A DNA stretch of 45,276 bases. It comes from Bacteroidales bacterium (GTDB taxonomy: Bacteria; Bacteroidota; Bacteroidia; Bacteroidales; UBA7960). The notes beneath the pieces were generated by a model. That model ran no database searches, had not been told where the DNA came from, and was given only the letters and a program-made list of their open reading frames with translations. The stretch is taken from the NCBI GenBank assembly GCA_003567625.1, contig PWZB01000131.1, positions 1 through 45,276 of the forward strand, given 5' to 3'. The position numbers and the translations under genes are program-made. This document shows, piece by piece, positions 1 through 8,260 of this stretch (positions are counted from its first letter, which is position 1; every line of letters starts with the position of its first letter).

Positions 1-572
1 CGAAGTGAAGGAACTTGTTGAAGAACAGACAAAGGCTGAAACAAAGTGTCAGCGAAGTGAAGGAACTTGTTGAAGAACAGACAAAGGCTGAAACAAAGCG
101 CCAGCGAAGTGAAGGAACTTGTTGAAGAACAGACAAAGGCTGAAACAAAGCGCCAGCGAAGTGAAGGAACTTGTTGAAGAACAGACAAAGGCTGAAACGA
201 AGCGCCAGCGGAGTGAAGGAACTTGTTGAAGAACAGCCAGAGGCTGAAACAAAGCGTCAGCGGAGTGAAGGAACTTGTTGAAGAACAGACAAAGGCTGAA
301 ACAAAGTGCCAGCGGAGTGAAGGAACTTGTTGAAGAACAGCCAGAGGCTGAAACAAAGTGCCAGCGGAGTGAAGGAACTCTTTGAAGAACAGCCAGAGGC
401 TGAAACAAAGCGTCAGCGGAGTGAAGGAACTTGTTGAAGAACAGCCAGAGGCTGAAACGAAGCGCCAGCGGAGTGAAGGAACTTGTTGAAGAACAGCCAG
501 AGGCTGAAACAAATTGTCAGCATAGCGAAGCAACTCGTAAAATAACAGCGAAAACTCAGAACAAAACTCCGG
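1..572. repeat. 52-bp tandem repeat array (10 good copies plus one degenerate)
   Basis: Ten head-to-tail 52-bp units (1-52, 53-104 ... 469-520) begin CGAAGTGAAGGAACTTGTTG or CGGAGTGAAGG and end in CAG. An eleventh unit at 521-572 keeps the 52-bp length but is heavily diverged, and a fragment continues at 573. Units 1-4 carry CGAAGTG and ACAGACAAAGG; most later units carry CGGAGTG and ACAGCCAGAGG, with unit 6 a hybrid. The array is cut by the window edge, so the true copy number is unknown. Since 52 is not a multiple of three, the frame rotates each unit, and the forward frame meets a TGA. The 119-aa reverse ORF is therefore best read as a by-product of the repeat, not a gene. Confidence 0.95.
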
Positions 573-620
573 CGAAGTAAAGGGTTTAATAAATTAATAA
601 TAATTTGGTGTGAATCTATC

Positions 621-2339
621 TTAGTGCGAGTCAGTTATATAAAAAGAAATTTCCCTGACAGTTTCATTTCTAAGCATATCTGTAGCTCTTATGGAGATGT
701 TATTAACCTGGCCGGCATAGAATCCTGTAATAGGCTTATTGTAAAGTTGCTCCGGCTGTTCGTTAATACTGTAAAATATTTCATCAGCGCCGGTTTTTTC
801 ATCTGTGGCTGAAAGGTATAGTTTTACATGTGGAGGGTATGTTTGATAGCTGTTATCATCTTCGACATAGACATCGTACGATGGAATGCTGAAATTGTGT
901 GTTATTTCCGGCCCCTGCATGTCAACGTATAAGCTAAAGTTGTCATTGTTGGCATTTTCTACATTATCGAAGGCGGTGTAATTAATATTGTGGTTACCGG
1001 GCTTTTTAATTGAGAAAGGTTCCTCGAAGATTTTTTCCTCGCCCTGGTTGATTCTGTAAACAATGCGGTTTAAACCTGACTCCCTGTCAATGCCAATAAG
1101 CTTTATCTTTGATTTATCGCTGATAAACAATGTGTTCCTGAAATAAATCTGAGGGCCTATTATTTCATAGTCAATTTCCGGAGCGTTGAGGTCAACATAA
1201 GGGATATGTGTTTCATCCTGGTGGTAAGTTCGGCCTTCACTTTTATTATTCACTTTATCAACAGCATAAGTTCTTATGTTTATTTCACCGGAATGGCCTG
1301 ACAGAAAAACAGGCCTTTCATATAGTTCATATTCTTCATCATTTATTGAATAATAGATATCTTTAACGCCGGCTTTATTGTCAACGGCAGTTATTCTTAG
1401 TTGCGACCTTCCCGATGAATACTCTTTTCCGTCTGCAACAAAGCGGTTCCCTATTATTTCTTCTATAATGACAGGAGGGGTTTTATCAACGAAAAATTCA
1501 AAAGATTTCAGGGGTTCTTTATTATCTACTTTGTCTAAAGCATAATATTGCAATGTATGATAACCTTCTGGCAGATTATTAACCGGGATTTTTTCTGAAT
1601 ATTCTTTAGCCGGTTCATCATTTATTGAATAAAATATTTCTTTAACCCCGGTTTGGTCAAACGCTTCAAGGCTGATCTTTGAACGTGGTGAAAGAATGTT
1701 TTCAAATTGATCATCAATGATCTCCAGTTTTGTCTCCGGGGCTGTATGGTCAATTATGGTGATTATTTTTTTGGGCTTTTCAACATTACCTACATTATCA
1801 ACTGCAAAAAAATCAATCTCATAATAACCCTCGCCGTCTAGTAGCAAACTATCTTCGAAGATTTTGTAATCCCGGCTGTTTATGGAATAATAAATACTTT
1901 TTACACCCGATAATTCATCATGGCTAATGAGGTGGATTCCGAAGTCTTTTCCTCCATAGATTGTGTCTTCTTTAATAAACATTGGCATGTCGGAGTACCA
2001 CCCGGTTTCGGGAGTGATTCCGTCAACGGTGAAGTAAAACGGTATGTGTTTGTTTAATTTAGATTTTAAATGTGTAAATTTATGTTTTCCTGAGTTTTGA
2101 AAAATCAATGGTAAACTATCGGGTTTTTCGGGGATTAATTTTACACTTTTTTTTCCCTCCGGGTTATCTGCTATATGTAAAATTACCGGTATTTGAGCAT
2201 TTATAACCGGGTTTTCGAGGCTGTCGAGTATGATTTTTTCCTGAAAACCTGGTAATTGCTTGGCAATTAATGCCTGATGCAGTATTAAAAATAAAAATGG
2301 AATTATATGTTTTAAAAATGCAGATTTCATAAAGGTCAT
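621..2339 (-). CDS. Secreted protein of five OmpL47-like beta-sandwich repeats
   Basis: A 572-aa protein with an N-terminal signal peptide (MKSAFLKHIIPFLFLILHQA) followed, from about residue 130 to the end, by five diverged repeats of about 85 residues. Each has a segment like SGVKSIYYSIN, a Y/F-x-x-P strand and a DKVDN/DNVGN motif, then a proline-containing linker (HTAPET, KTPPVI). This matches the OmpL47-type beta-barrel/Ig-like repeat first named in Leptospira surface proteins. I see no enzymatic motif and no T9SS C-terminal domain, so a periplasmic or outer-surface structural or binding role is likely. Its ATG overlaps the stop of the upstream OmpA-family gene (ATGA), which indicates translational coupling; a second ATG three codons downstream is also possible. 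The ligand is unknown. Confidence 0.8.
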   Translation of the reverse strand: MTFMKSAFLKHIIPFLFLILHQALIAKQLPGFQEKIILDSLENPVINAQIPVILHIADNPEGKKSVKLIPEKPDSLPLIFQNSGKHKFTHLKSKLNKHIPFYFTVDGITPETGWYSDMPMFIKEDTIYGGKDFGIHLISHDELSGVKSIYYSINSRDYKIFEDSLLLDGEGYYEIDFFAVDNVGNVEKPKKIITIIDHTAPETKLEIIDDQFENILSPRSKISLEAFDQTGVKEIFYSINDEPAKEYSEKIPVNNLPEGYHTLQYYALDKVDNKEPLKSFEFFVDKTPPVIIEEIIGNRFVADGKEYSSGRSQLRITAVDNKAGVKDIYYSINDEEYELYERPVFLSGHSGEINIRTYAVDKVNNKSEGRTYHQDETHIPYVDLNAPEIDYEIIGPQIYFRNTLFISDKSKIKLIGIDRESGLNRIVYRINQGEEKIFEEPFSIKKPGNHNINYTAFDNVENANNDNFSLYVDMQGPEITHNFSIPSYDVYVEDDNSYQTYPPHVKLYLSATDEKTGADEIFYSINEQPEQLYNKPITGFYAGQVNNISIRATDMLRNETVREISFYITDSH

Positions 2340-3325
2340 TTTTCTTCAAATGGTATGAAACGGAATTCTGTTCTACGGTTTACAAGATGTTCTTCGTCTG
2401 TACATTCTACACCTTTGTGGCAATGGTTTATTATTTTGGAATCGCCGATGCCTTTTGCAACCAAACGATTGGGTGCAATACCTTTGTTAACCAGGTAATT
2501 TCTTGTTGATTTAGCTCTTCTTTCAGACAAACGTTGGTTATATGCTGATGAACCTTGTGCATCGGTATGTGAGCGTAATTCAATTCTTATTTCGGGGAAT
2601 TCTTTTAATGAAGCGGCAAGCTCATCCAGTTGTTTGCGGGCATCTGCATTAAGCCGGTCACAATCGAATGCAAAATATATGTTTTCCAGTTCGATAACGT
2701 CATCAAGGTTGAAGATAAAATTTGCTTTGTTTGGCTTTTCAGCATTACCCACATTGTCAACAGAAAAGAAAGTAATTTGCTCAAATTCTTCTTTTTCAAA
2801 TATCAGGGGGGTTTCATAAAGTTTATATTCACTGTTGTCAATAGTGTAAAATGTATTATTAACGCCGGAATATTCATCGGTGGCTTGAATTTCAACTATT
2901 ACAGATTCTTCACAATAAAACCTGTTTTCAAAATGCAATATAAGGCCTTTTGTGATCTCAAGCTTGCTTACGGGTGGCGATCCGTCTGCAAATACTTTAT
3001 GGCGGATCTTTTTTCCTGTTTCCGGATCATGATGTATGATAAAGTGTTCTCCATGTCCATCTAGGTACATCGGATTTGCGTGTTGTGAAGGCGATGATAA
3101 AAGATGCTTTGCTTGCGGATCAGATTCGGGTGTAAGAAATAAATAAACAGGCATTTTTTCATTAATAAAAACATTACCGGCAGAATCAACAAAAAAGGTC
3201 TTTTCAGACTCAACTATTTGCTGTGTAAAACTTTGAGTGCTGAAACATAATAAAACAAAATACAATAGTGCTCTGTATAAAAAAAGAAAATTGTGAAGGC
3301 TGGATTTAGCCTGATATTTTATCAT
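2336..3325 (-). CDS. OmpA-family protein with one OmpL47-like domain
   Basis: A 329-aa exported protein with an N-terminal hydrophobic signal. A middle domain (about residues 110-205) carries the same SGVNNTFYTIDNSEYKLYE and DNVGN pattern as the repeats of the next gene. A C-terminal OmpA/MotB peptidoglycan-binding domain (about 215-325) shows IYFAFDCDRL, LRSHTDAQGS, NQRLSERRAKS and GIGDSK. The D and R of HTD...LSERRA are the usual contacts to diaminopimelate in this family. The architecture suggests it anchors to peptidoglycan while the OmpL47-like part interacts with the five-repeat partner encoded by the overlapping downstream gene. The signalling gene upstream ends 183 bp away, so co-transcription with it is possible but not shown. 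Confidence 0.88.
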   Translation of the reverse strand: MIKYQAKSSLHNFLFLYRALLYFVLLCFSTQSFTQQIVESEKTFFVDSAGNVFINEKMPVYLFLTPESDPQAKHLLSSPSQHANPMYLDGHGEHFIIHHDPETGKKIRHKVFADGSPPVSKLEITKGLILHFENRFYCEESVIVEIQATDEYSGVNNTFYTIDNSEYKLYETPLIFEKEEFEQITFFSVDNVGNAEKPNKANFIFNLDDVIELENIYFAFDCDRLNADARKQLDELAASLKEFPEIRIELRSHTDAQGSSAYNQRLSERRAKSTRNYLVNKGIAPNRLVAKGIGDSKIINHCHKGVECTDEEHLVNRRTEFRFIPFEEK

Positions 3326-3508
3326 TAATTAATATTTTTAAGATATATTCTTATTTAATTTTAACGTTTAAATCATTTAACTATTATATTCGGTAAGATT
3401 TATGCGTGCCTTATTTGATATGTTATTATTTATAGATTTTTATAATATCAACCAACGTATTTAAGATTTACGGGAAACAGTTGACACTATGATATAAATG
3501 ATCAATTT

Positions 3509-5368
3509 TCAAATCTTAAATCCCATAACGAGTAAATCGTCGAGTTGTTTGTATTTGTTGTTTTTCCAGGCTTCAAATCCTTTATCAAGTTTATCTTTTT
3601 GATTTTCGAGTTTATCAATACTATTATCAGAAAGAAATTTACGAAGTCTTCTGGTTGAGAATTTATAGCCGTTAGGTCCTCCGAACTGGTCTGCATAGCC
3701 ATCTGTAAAAAGGTAAAAGTATGTATGGCTGTTAATATTTATCTTGTGGTTGGTGTATTTTCTTTTTGGTTCGGGTTGTATTCCTCCAATAGGGGCAGGG
3801 TCGCCTTTTATAAAATGTTCTTTGCCTTTATAAATATAAAAGAGTGGTGCTCTTGCACCTGCATATTCAAGCACTTTTTTGTTTTCTTTAATTAAGCAGA
3901 TTGACAATTCCATACCGTCGCGGTTGTCGTTTTTATGTTGTCTTAGCGAATGTCTGATTGATGTATGTAGCTCTTCAAGGATTTGCCCTGCCGATTTAAC
4001 GCCTTTTAATGTGATGTTTTCCAGCAGGTTAATACCAATCATTGACATAAATGCTCCGGGTACGCCATGGCCGGTGCAGTCAACGCAAGCGATTACGAAT
4101 CCTTTTTCCGGTATATTATTTGGTTTACCGGAATTTATAATTTGAACTTTGGAAAACCAGAAAAAATCGCCGCTGACAATATCGCGTGGCTTGTAAAATA
4201 TAAAACTATCAGGAAGAAAATTTTTCAGGTTTTCTTCATCCGGGAACATAGCTTTCTGTATCCTTTGTGCATATGCTATTGATGAACTTATATTTTGGTT
4301 TTGTTTTTTTATCTGGAAATAAGTTTTCTTTAATTCTGTGTTTTTTTGAACAATTTCATCGCGTTGTTTTAAAATTTCTTCATTTCTTTTAGAAAGTAAA
4401 CGATTGGCTTTTTTCTTTTGCAGATAGTTGTAAAGAATTAATGCAGCTACAATTGCAAGCAAAAAACCCAAAATGATCAATCCGTTACGTACAGCACGTT
4501 GTCTTCGGAGCTTTTCTTCCTGGAGCAACCGTTCTTTATTAAGCAGGTCTATTTGCAGCTGTCTTTCGAGTGATATTTGTTCGACTTCATCAAGGGTTTT
4601 GCGGGTGATCTGCAGATCTTTTTCACGTTCTGTAAGTTCTTCCCGGGTTAATCGTTTTTCGGTTTCGGCTTTTTCGACTTTGGTTTCGGCCCGTGAAACA
4701 TCTTCGCTTGCCTCCCTGCGTGTTCGTTCCATTTGCTCTCGCTGAAGATGCCTTTCCAAAGCATAAAAAATATCAAAATATTCCTTGGATTTGCTGTCTT
4801 TTCCAAGCCGTTCATAAACCTGTGCCAGCATTGCACAACTGGTTCGCAGAAGTGTTATGTCGTTAATCTCCCTGGCAATTGATTCGGCTTCTTCTAAAGC
4901 AACTATTGACCCCTCGTAATCATTTTTTTCATTTCTGACATTAGCCAAATTTATCAATCCGCTGGCAATATCATACCTTCGGTTTTGTTGTCGTGAAATT
5001 TCAAGATTAAGCTTAAAATAATTTTCCGATTTTTGATATTCGCCTTTGTCAAAATATATTTGCCCAAGATTATTATATATGTGTTTAATGGCATTAACAT
5101 TTCCTATTTCTTCGTTTGCATCAACAGAAGCAATAAAATTAGCGGCGGCTTCTTGCAACCGGTTGTTTTCCCAATAATAAAAAGCCAGCTTGTTGTAAAA
5201 CCTTGCAGCTTCAGAATAATTACCCTGGGAAAAGTTTTCGGCAGCATGTTTTTCCCAGGTTGCGGGATCGTTTTCCCGGATGCCGGAAAATGCCGAATAT
5301 GAAAATGCAGTAGTAAATACCGAAAATCCCAAAATAAGTAAAAACAGATTCAGTATTATTTTATACAT
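3509..5368 (-). CDS. TPR / coiled-coil / TM protein with SpoIIE-type PP2C phosphatase domain
   Basis: A 619-aa protein. It has an N-terminal signal or anchor segment (LNLFLLILGFSVFTTAF), TPR-like helices at about 35-200 (GNYSEAARFYNKLA, GEYQKSENYFKLNLEI), a charged coiled coil at about 205-290, one membrane segment (about 292-312, GLIILGFLLAIVAALILYNYL), a second coil, and a PP2C/SpoIIE domain from about 370 to the end. Phosphatase motifs are KPRDIVSGDFFW, ACVDCTGHGVPGAFMSM and FTDGYADQFGG, with the metal-binding aspartates present. The topology puts the TPR sensor in the periplasm and the phosphatase in the cytoplasm. The gene lies 20 bp after a siaC-like gene, so by analogy with SiaA of the Pseudomonas SiaABCD system it probably dephosphorylates SiaC. 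The target assignment is inference. Confidence 0.88.
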   Translation of the reverse strand: MYKIILNLFLLILGFSVFTTAFSYSAFSGIRENDPATWEKHAAENFSQGNYSEAARFYNKLAFYYWENNRLQEAAANFIASVDANEEIGNVNAIKHIYNNLGQIYFDKGEYQKSENYFKLNLEISRQQNRRYDIASGLINLANVRNEKNDYEGSIVALEEAESIAREINDITLLRTSCAMLAQVYERLGKDSKSKEYFDIFYALERHLQREQMERTRREASEDVSRAETKVEKAETEKRLTREELTEREKDLQITRKTLDEVEQISLERQLQIDLLNKERLLQEEKLRRQRAVRNGLIILGFLLAIVAALILYNYLQKKKANRLLSKRNEEILKQRDEIVQKNTELKKTYFQIKKQNQNISSSIAYAQRIQKAMFPDEENLKNFLPDSFIFYKPRDIVSGDFFWFSKVQIINSGKPNNIPEKGFVIACVDCTGHGVPGAFMSMIGINLLENITLKGVKSAGQILEELHTSIRHSLRQHKNDNRDGMELSICLIKENKKVLEYAGARAPLFYIYKGKEHFIKGDPAPIGGIQPEPKRKYTNHKININSHTYFYLFTDGYADQFGGPNGYKFSTRRLRKFLSDNSIDKLENQKDKLDKGFEAWKNNKYKQLDDLLVMGFKI

Positions 5369-5388
5369 AATACAAAAAAATAAAATTA

Positions 5389-5763
5389 TTAAGAAATCGC
5401 CTTAAAGTTAAAATCCAGTTTTGTCATTTTTGCGAAATCTTTTCCCTCTTCAAGCATATCTTCATCATGTGTTTTGTAATTCCATATTATTTTCAACTTA
5501 TGGTCAATTAATAATTTTTTCAGTACCATTAATAATTCAAGTATCTTTTTTGATGAAGATGAATTAAGATATATAAATCCAAATTCTATTGTCGTTTTTG
5601 GCCTTGGATTTTCAATATATTTTTTCACCCATTCAATCAAAGGATCATAAAAAGTATCAACATTTTCGGGCAAAGACCTGCCATTGATTTCAATTACTCC
5701 CTTTTCAGCATCACAAAAAATGCTGGGGTTATCTTCCGACTCAACTACATAATAGTTTTCCAT
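5389..5763 (-). CDS. siaC: SiaC-family regulatory phosphoprotein (DUF1987)
   Basis: A 124-aa protein with the DUF1987/SiaC pattern: N-terminal SIFCDAEKGVIEINGRSLPENV, a central FYDPLIEWVKKYIENP, then FGFIYLNSSSSKKILELLMVLKK, in which a serine in the SSS turn is the likely phosphorylation site. The family behaves like an anti-sigma-factor antagonist (STAS-like) switch, phosphorylated by a SiaB kinase and dephosphorylated by a SiaA PP2C phosphatase. The ORF track starts at 5811 on TTG; I prefer the ATG at 5763 because family homology begins just after it and it leaves a normal leader after the promoter-like box at 5830-5837. No siaB or diguanylate cyclase gene lies alongside. Confidence 0.82.
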   Translation of the reverse strand: MENYYVVESEDNPSIFCDAEKGVIEINGRSLPENVDTFYDPLIEWVKKYIENPRPKTTIEFGFIYLNSSSSKKILELLMVLKKLLIDHKLKIIWNYKTHDEDMLEEGKDFAKMTKLDFNFKAIS

Positions 5764-5829
5764 ATTAATGCTTGTAGTGTCAATTTTTGAAAAAACAAAA
5801 ACTTTAGACAAAACTTATTTTGACCATTA

Positions 5830-5837
5830 CAAAGTTA
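5830..5837 (-). promoter_or_regulatory. Bacteroidetes-type -7 box upstream of siaC
   Basis: TAACTTTG on the minus strand matches the TAnnTTTG -7 consensus of Bacteroidetes housekeeping promoters and lies about 67 bp before the preferred ATG. No clear TTTG -33 partner is visible at the usual spacing, so this rests on one element only. Confidence 0.35.
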
Positions 5838-6091
5838 TTTGATTTTTTTTTTTAAACATTAGTAAAACACTTAAATTGCTTTTACGTAATTGCCTTGTTT
5901 ACATCTATAAAACGGGTTAACTTGATTTTTTTGTTATAAAAAAATATTTTTATTGTATTAATGCTTAATGATGTTTATTGTTTTACGATTAAAAAGTTTT
6001 ATACAAAATTTGTTGAGATAAATTTGTAATTTAGCATTTGTTCTGTACAATAATTTTAAATGATATTTTAATTAACTAACCTGTTTTTCAA

Positions 6092-6790
6092 ATGACTAAG
6101 AAAAAGATCGTAGTTTTAACAGGTGCAGGTATTAGTGCAGAGAGTGGTATAAGTACTTTTCGGGACAGCGGTGGTTTATGGGAGAAGTATGACATTTCGG
6201 AGGTTGCTACACCTGGGGCTTGGGAACGTAACATGGATCTGGTTATTGATTTTTATAATTCGCGTCGTAAACAGCTTCATGAGGTGAAGCCCAATGCCGG
6301 TCATTATGCATTGGTTAAACTTGAAGAGAAGTATGATGTGGATATAATCACTCAAAATGTTGATGATCTTCATGAACGGGCGGGATCATCCAAAGTTTTG
6401 CATTTGCATGGTGAATTAAAAAAGGTTCGCAGCTCGGTTGATGAAAATCTTGTTTACGAATTGAAGGGGTGGGAAATGAAAAAAGGCGACACTTGTGAGA
6501 GGGGGTCGCAATTGCGTCCGCATATTGTTTGGTTTGGAGAGCCGGTTCCTATGATACCCAGGGCAGCTGAAATAACTTCAACTGCTGACATTTACATTAT
6601 TATAGGCACTTCATTGAATGTTTATCCGGCAGCCGGCCTGGTTAATTATGTAAAACCCGGGGTTCCCATCTATATCATTGATCCGGGCGAAGTCTACGCA
6701 ACTCACATTCCAAATGTTAAATTTATAAAGGAAAAAGCCGGCCATGGCACCCCGAAACTTGTCGAAGAATTGCTATCCAAAGCTGGGTGA
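6092..6790 (+). CDS. cobB: Sir2-family NAD-dependent protein deacylase (CobB/SIRT5-like)
   Basis: A 232-aa sirtuin that removes acyl groups from protein lysines using NAD+. Visible motifs are GAGISAESGISTFRD (NAD binding), TQNVDDLHERAG, the catalytic histidine in LHLHGEL, GTSLNVYPAAGL and a C-terminal nucleotide contact segment. DFYNSRRKQ supplies the YxxR pair typical of class III sirtuins, which prefer succinyl, malonyl or other acidic acyl groups. The zinc module looks reduced: between HGEL and LRPHIVWFGE there is only one cysteine (DTCERGS) where four or two cysteines are usual. The stop overlaps the first possible start of the downstream RNA methyltransferase gene, so the two are probably co-expressed. 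Confidence 0.93.
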   Translation: MTKKKIVVLTGAGISAESGISTFRDSGGLWEKYDISEVATPGAWERNMDLVIDFYNSRRKQLHEVKPNAGHYALVKLEEKYDVDIITQNVDDLHERAGSSKVLHLHGELKKVRSSVDENLVYELKGWEMKKGDTCERGSQLRPHIVWFGEPVPMIPRAAEITSTADIYIIIGTSLNVYPAAGLVNYVKPGVPIYIIDPGEVYATHIPNVKFIKEKAGHGTPKLVEELLSKAG

Positions 6791-6795
6791 TTGAT

Positions 6796-7335
6796 ATGCG
6801 AAAATTATCAATGGATGAGCTCAAAAGGCTTAATGAGGATGAATTCAAAAAAAGGAAGAAATTTCCGTTAGTACTGGTGCTTGACAATATAAGAAGCATG
6901 TACAATACAGGGTCTATTTTTCGTACCGCCGATGCATTTCGTATAGAAAGCATATTGCTTTGCGGTATTACAGCCTGCCCGCCAAATAAAGAAATAGAGA
7001 AAACCGCCCTTGGCGCTACCAGGTCAATGAACTGGAAATATTATAAAAAAACGGAAGAAGCCGTGCTGAAACTTAAAGAAGAAGATTATACAATAATAGC
7101 TATGGAGCAAGTGGAAAACTCGGCTTCTTTAAATTCATTCCAACCTGAGGAAAATAATAAATATGCTGTTGTCTTTGGAAACGAAGTGAAAGGCGTGCAG
7201 GATAACACGCTTAAATTATGTGATCGCTTTTTGGAAATACCACAGTTCGGAACAAAACATTCTTTTAATGTCAGCGTCACCGCAGCCATAGTGATATGGG
7301 ATTTTTATACCAAGTTATTACCGGATATCAATTAA
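6796..7335 (+). CDS. SpoU/TrmH-family RNA 2'-O-methyltransferase
   Basis: A 179-aa SPOUT-superfamily methyltransferase. It has VLDNIRSMYNTGSIFRTADAF (motif 1, N-S-x-N-x-G-x-I-x-R-type), VVFGNEVKGV (motif 2) and FLEIPQFGTKHSFNVSVTAAI (motif 3), which together form the knotted SAM-binding site. The length suits a minimal SpoU domain without the extra N-terminal L30e-like domain of RlmB; tRNA or rRNA is the expected substrate but the modified base cannot be told. The track begins at GTG 6787, overlapping the sirtuin stop; the ATG at 6796 (MRKLSMDEL) gives a better start, 5 bp after that stop. Confidence 0.9.
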   Translation: MRKLSMDELKRLNEDEFKKRKKFPLVLVLDNIRSMYNTGSIFRTADAFRIESILLCGITACPPNKEIEKTALGATRSMNWKYYKKTEEAVLKLKEEDYTIIAMEQVENSASLNSFQPEENNKYAVVFGNEVKGVQDNTLKLCDRFLEIPQFGTKHSFNVSVTAAIVIWDFYTKLLPDIN

Positions 7336-7429
7336 AGGTATAAAAATATTTTATACAGTAAATTATTTATAAACTTGCAGTTATATAAGTGACATTTTCT
7401 GGCGGAGAGTTTATACAGTTGAAAATAAA

Positions 7430-8260
7430 ATGGTTTTGTATATGCCAAAAGGAATAAAATCTTTAAAAATAATTTACAACACATTACGATATAACTATCT
7501 GATGCGTAAAAAAAGTGTAACAGCAAAATCAGATCTACGATTATTGGAAGATGTGTTGGATAGATACAGTGAACAAAACACAGTTTTTGTACATATAGGC
7601 TTAAGCCAGATAAAAAGTGCATACCGGGTTAACCCATATGATTTTGTTATGGATGTTTTAACAAAAAGATTTGAAAACATTATTACACCGGGATTTACTC
7701 CATCTTTTAGAAAAACAAGCCTTTATCATAAAAAATACTCCAGGCCGGAGTATGGAATGTTTTCGTGGTTGTTTCTCGGTGATGCAACATACAGAACTGA
7801 CGATCCGATTTATTCATTACTGGTTCGTGGCAGTTATGACTTTGAAAACAGTTATGCGAAAGAAACTTTTGGTGTCGGGAGTTGTTTTGAACAACTCGAC
7901 AAAGACAATATCCTTTGCCTGAATATCGGAACAAAGTGGGCGGTAAGTTCTCAAATCCATTTTTCGGAGTATAAAAATATGGTTCCTTATATAAATAAAG
8001 CTGAATACAACGGAATAATATATTATGATGAACATAAGCATAAAGATATATCTGTGGTTAATTATGTTAATAATTACTGGTTTAACAAATTTGTATCGGT
8101 TATCTGGAACAGGTATAAAATATCAAGACATTTGTTGAAAAGCGGGATTCTGGATTATTATGATCTTGACGGTGTTAGGGTTTATGCATTTAAGTTGAGG
8201 GATTTAAGGGTGTTTTTGGATGAAAAACTGGGCAAAGACCCTTATTATTTACTTACATAA
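7430..8260 (+). CDS. AAC(3)-fold acyltransferase-like protein
   Basis: A 276-aa protein with the pattern of the aminoglycoside 3-N-acetyltransferase family (PF02522-type fold): VFVHIGLSQI near the N-terminus, then TPGFTPSF, an RTDDPIYSLLVRG segment, ETFGVGSCFEQL and the IHFSEYKNMVPY segment, which aligns with the conserved H-x-x-E block. The match is loose and the C-terminal half is diverged. Relatives of this fold in surface-sugar clusters acylate amino sugars, and the neighbours here (amidohydrolase, flippase) make that more likely than antibiotic resistance. Its last 12 bp overlap the convergent 3' end of the amidohydrolase gene. The biochemical function is unproven. Confidence 0.65.
   Translation: MVLYMPKGIKSLKIIYNTLRYNYLMRKKSVTAKSDLRLLEDVLDRYSEQNTVFVHIGLSQIKSAYRVNPYDFVMDVLTKRFENIITPGFTPSFRKTSLYHKKYSRPEYGMFSWLFLGDATYRTDDPIYSLLVRGSYDFENSYAKETFGVGSCFEQLDKDNILCLNIGTKWAVSSQIHFSEYKNMVPYINKAEYNGIIYYDEHKHKDISVVNYVNNYWFNKFVSVIWNRYKISRHLLKSGILDYYDLDGVRVYAFKLRDLRVFLDEKLGKDPYYLLT

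Noticed and set aside
49-408. 119-aa reverse ORF over the tandem array, with cysteine- and phenylalanine-rich repeats
   Set aside because: The 52-bp period rotates the frame and the ORF exists only because the repeat lacks stops on that strand. No signal or start context supports it.
1-572. CRISPR array interpretation of the 52-bp units
   Set aside because: The units are contiguous with no unique spacers, so this is a tandem repeat and not a CRISPR; no cas genes are present.
7430-8260. Aminoglycoside resistance gene
   Set aside because: The AAC(3)-fold match is loose and the neighbours suggest surface-sugar work; resistance would need direct evidence.
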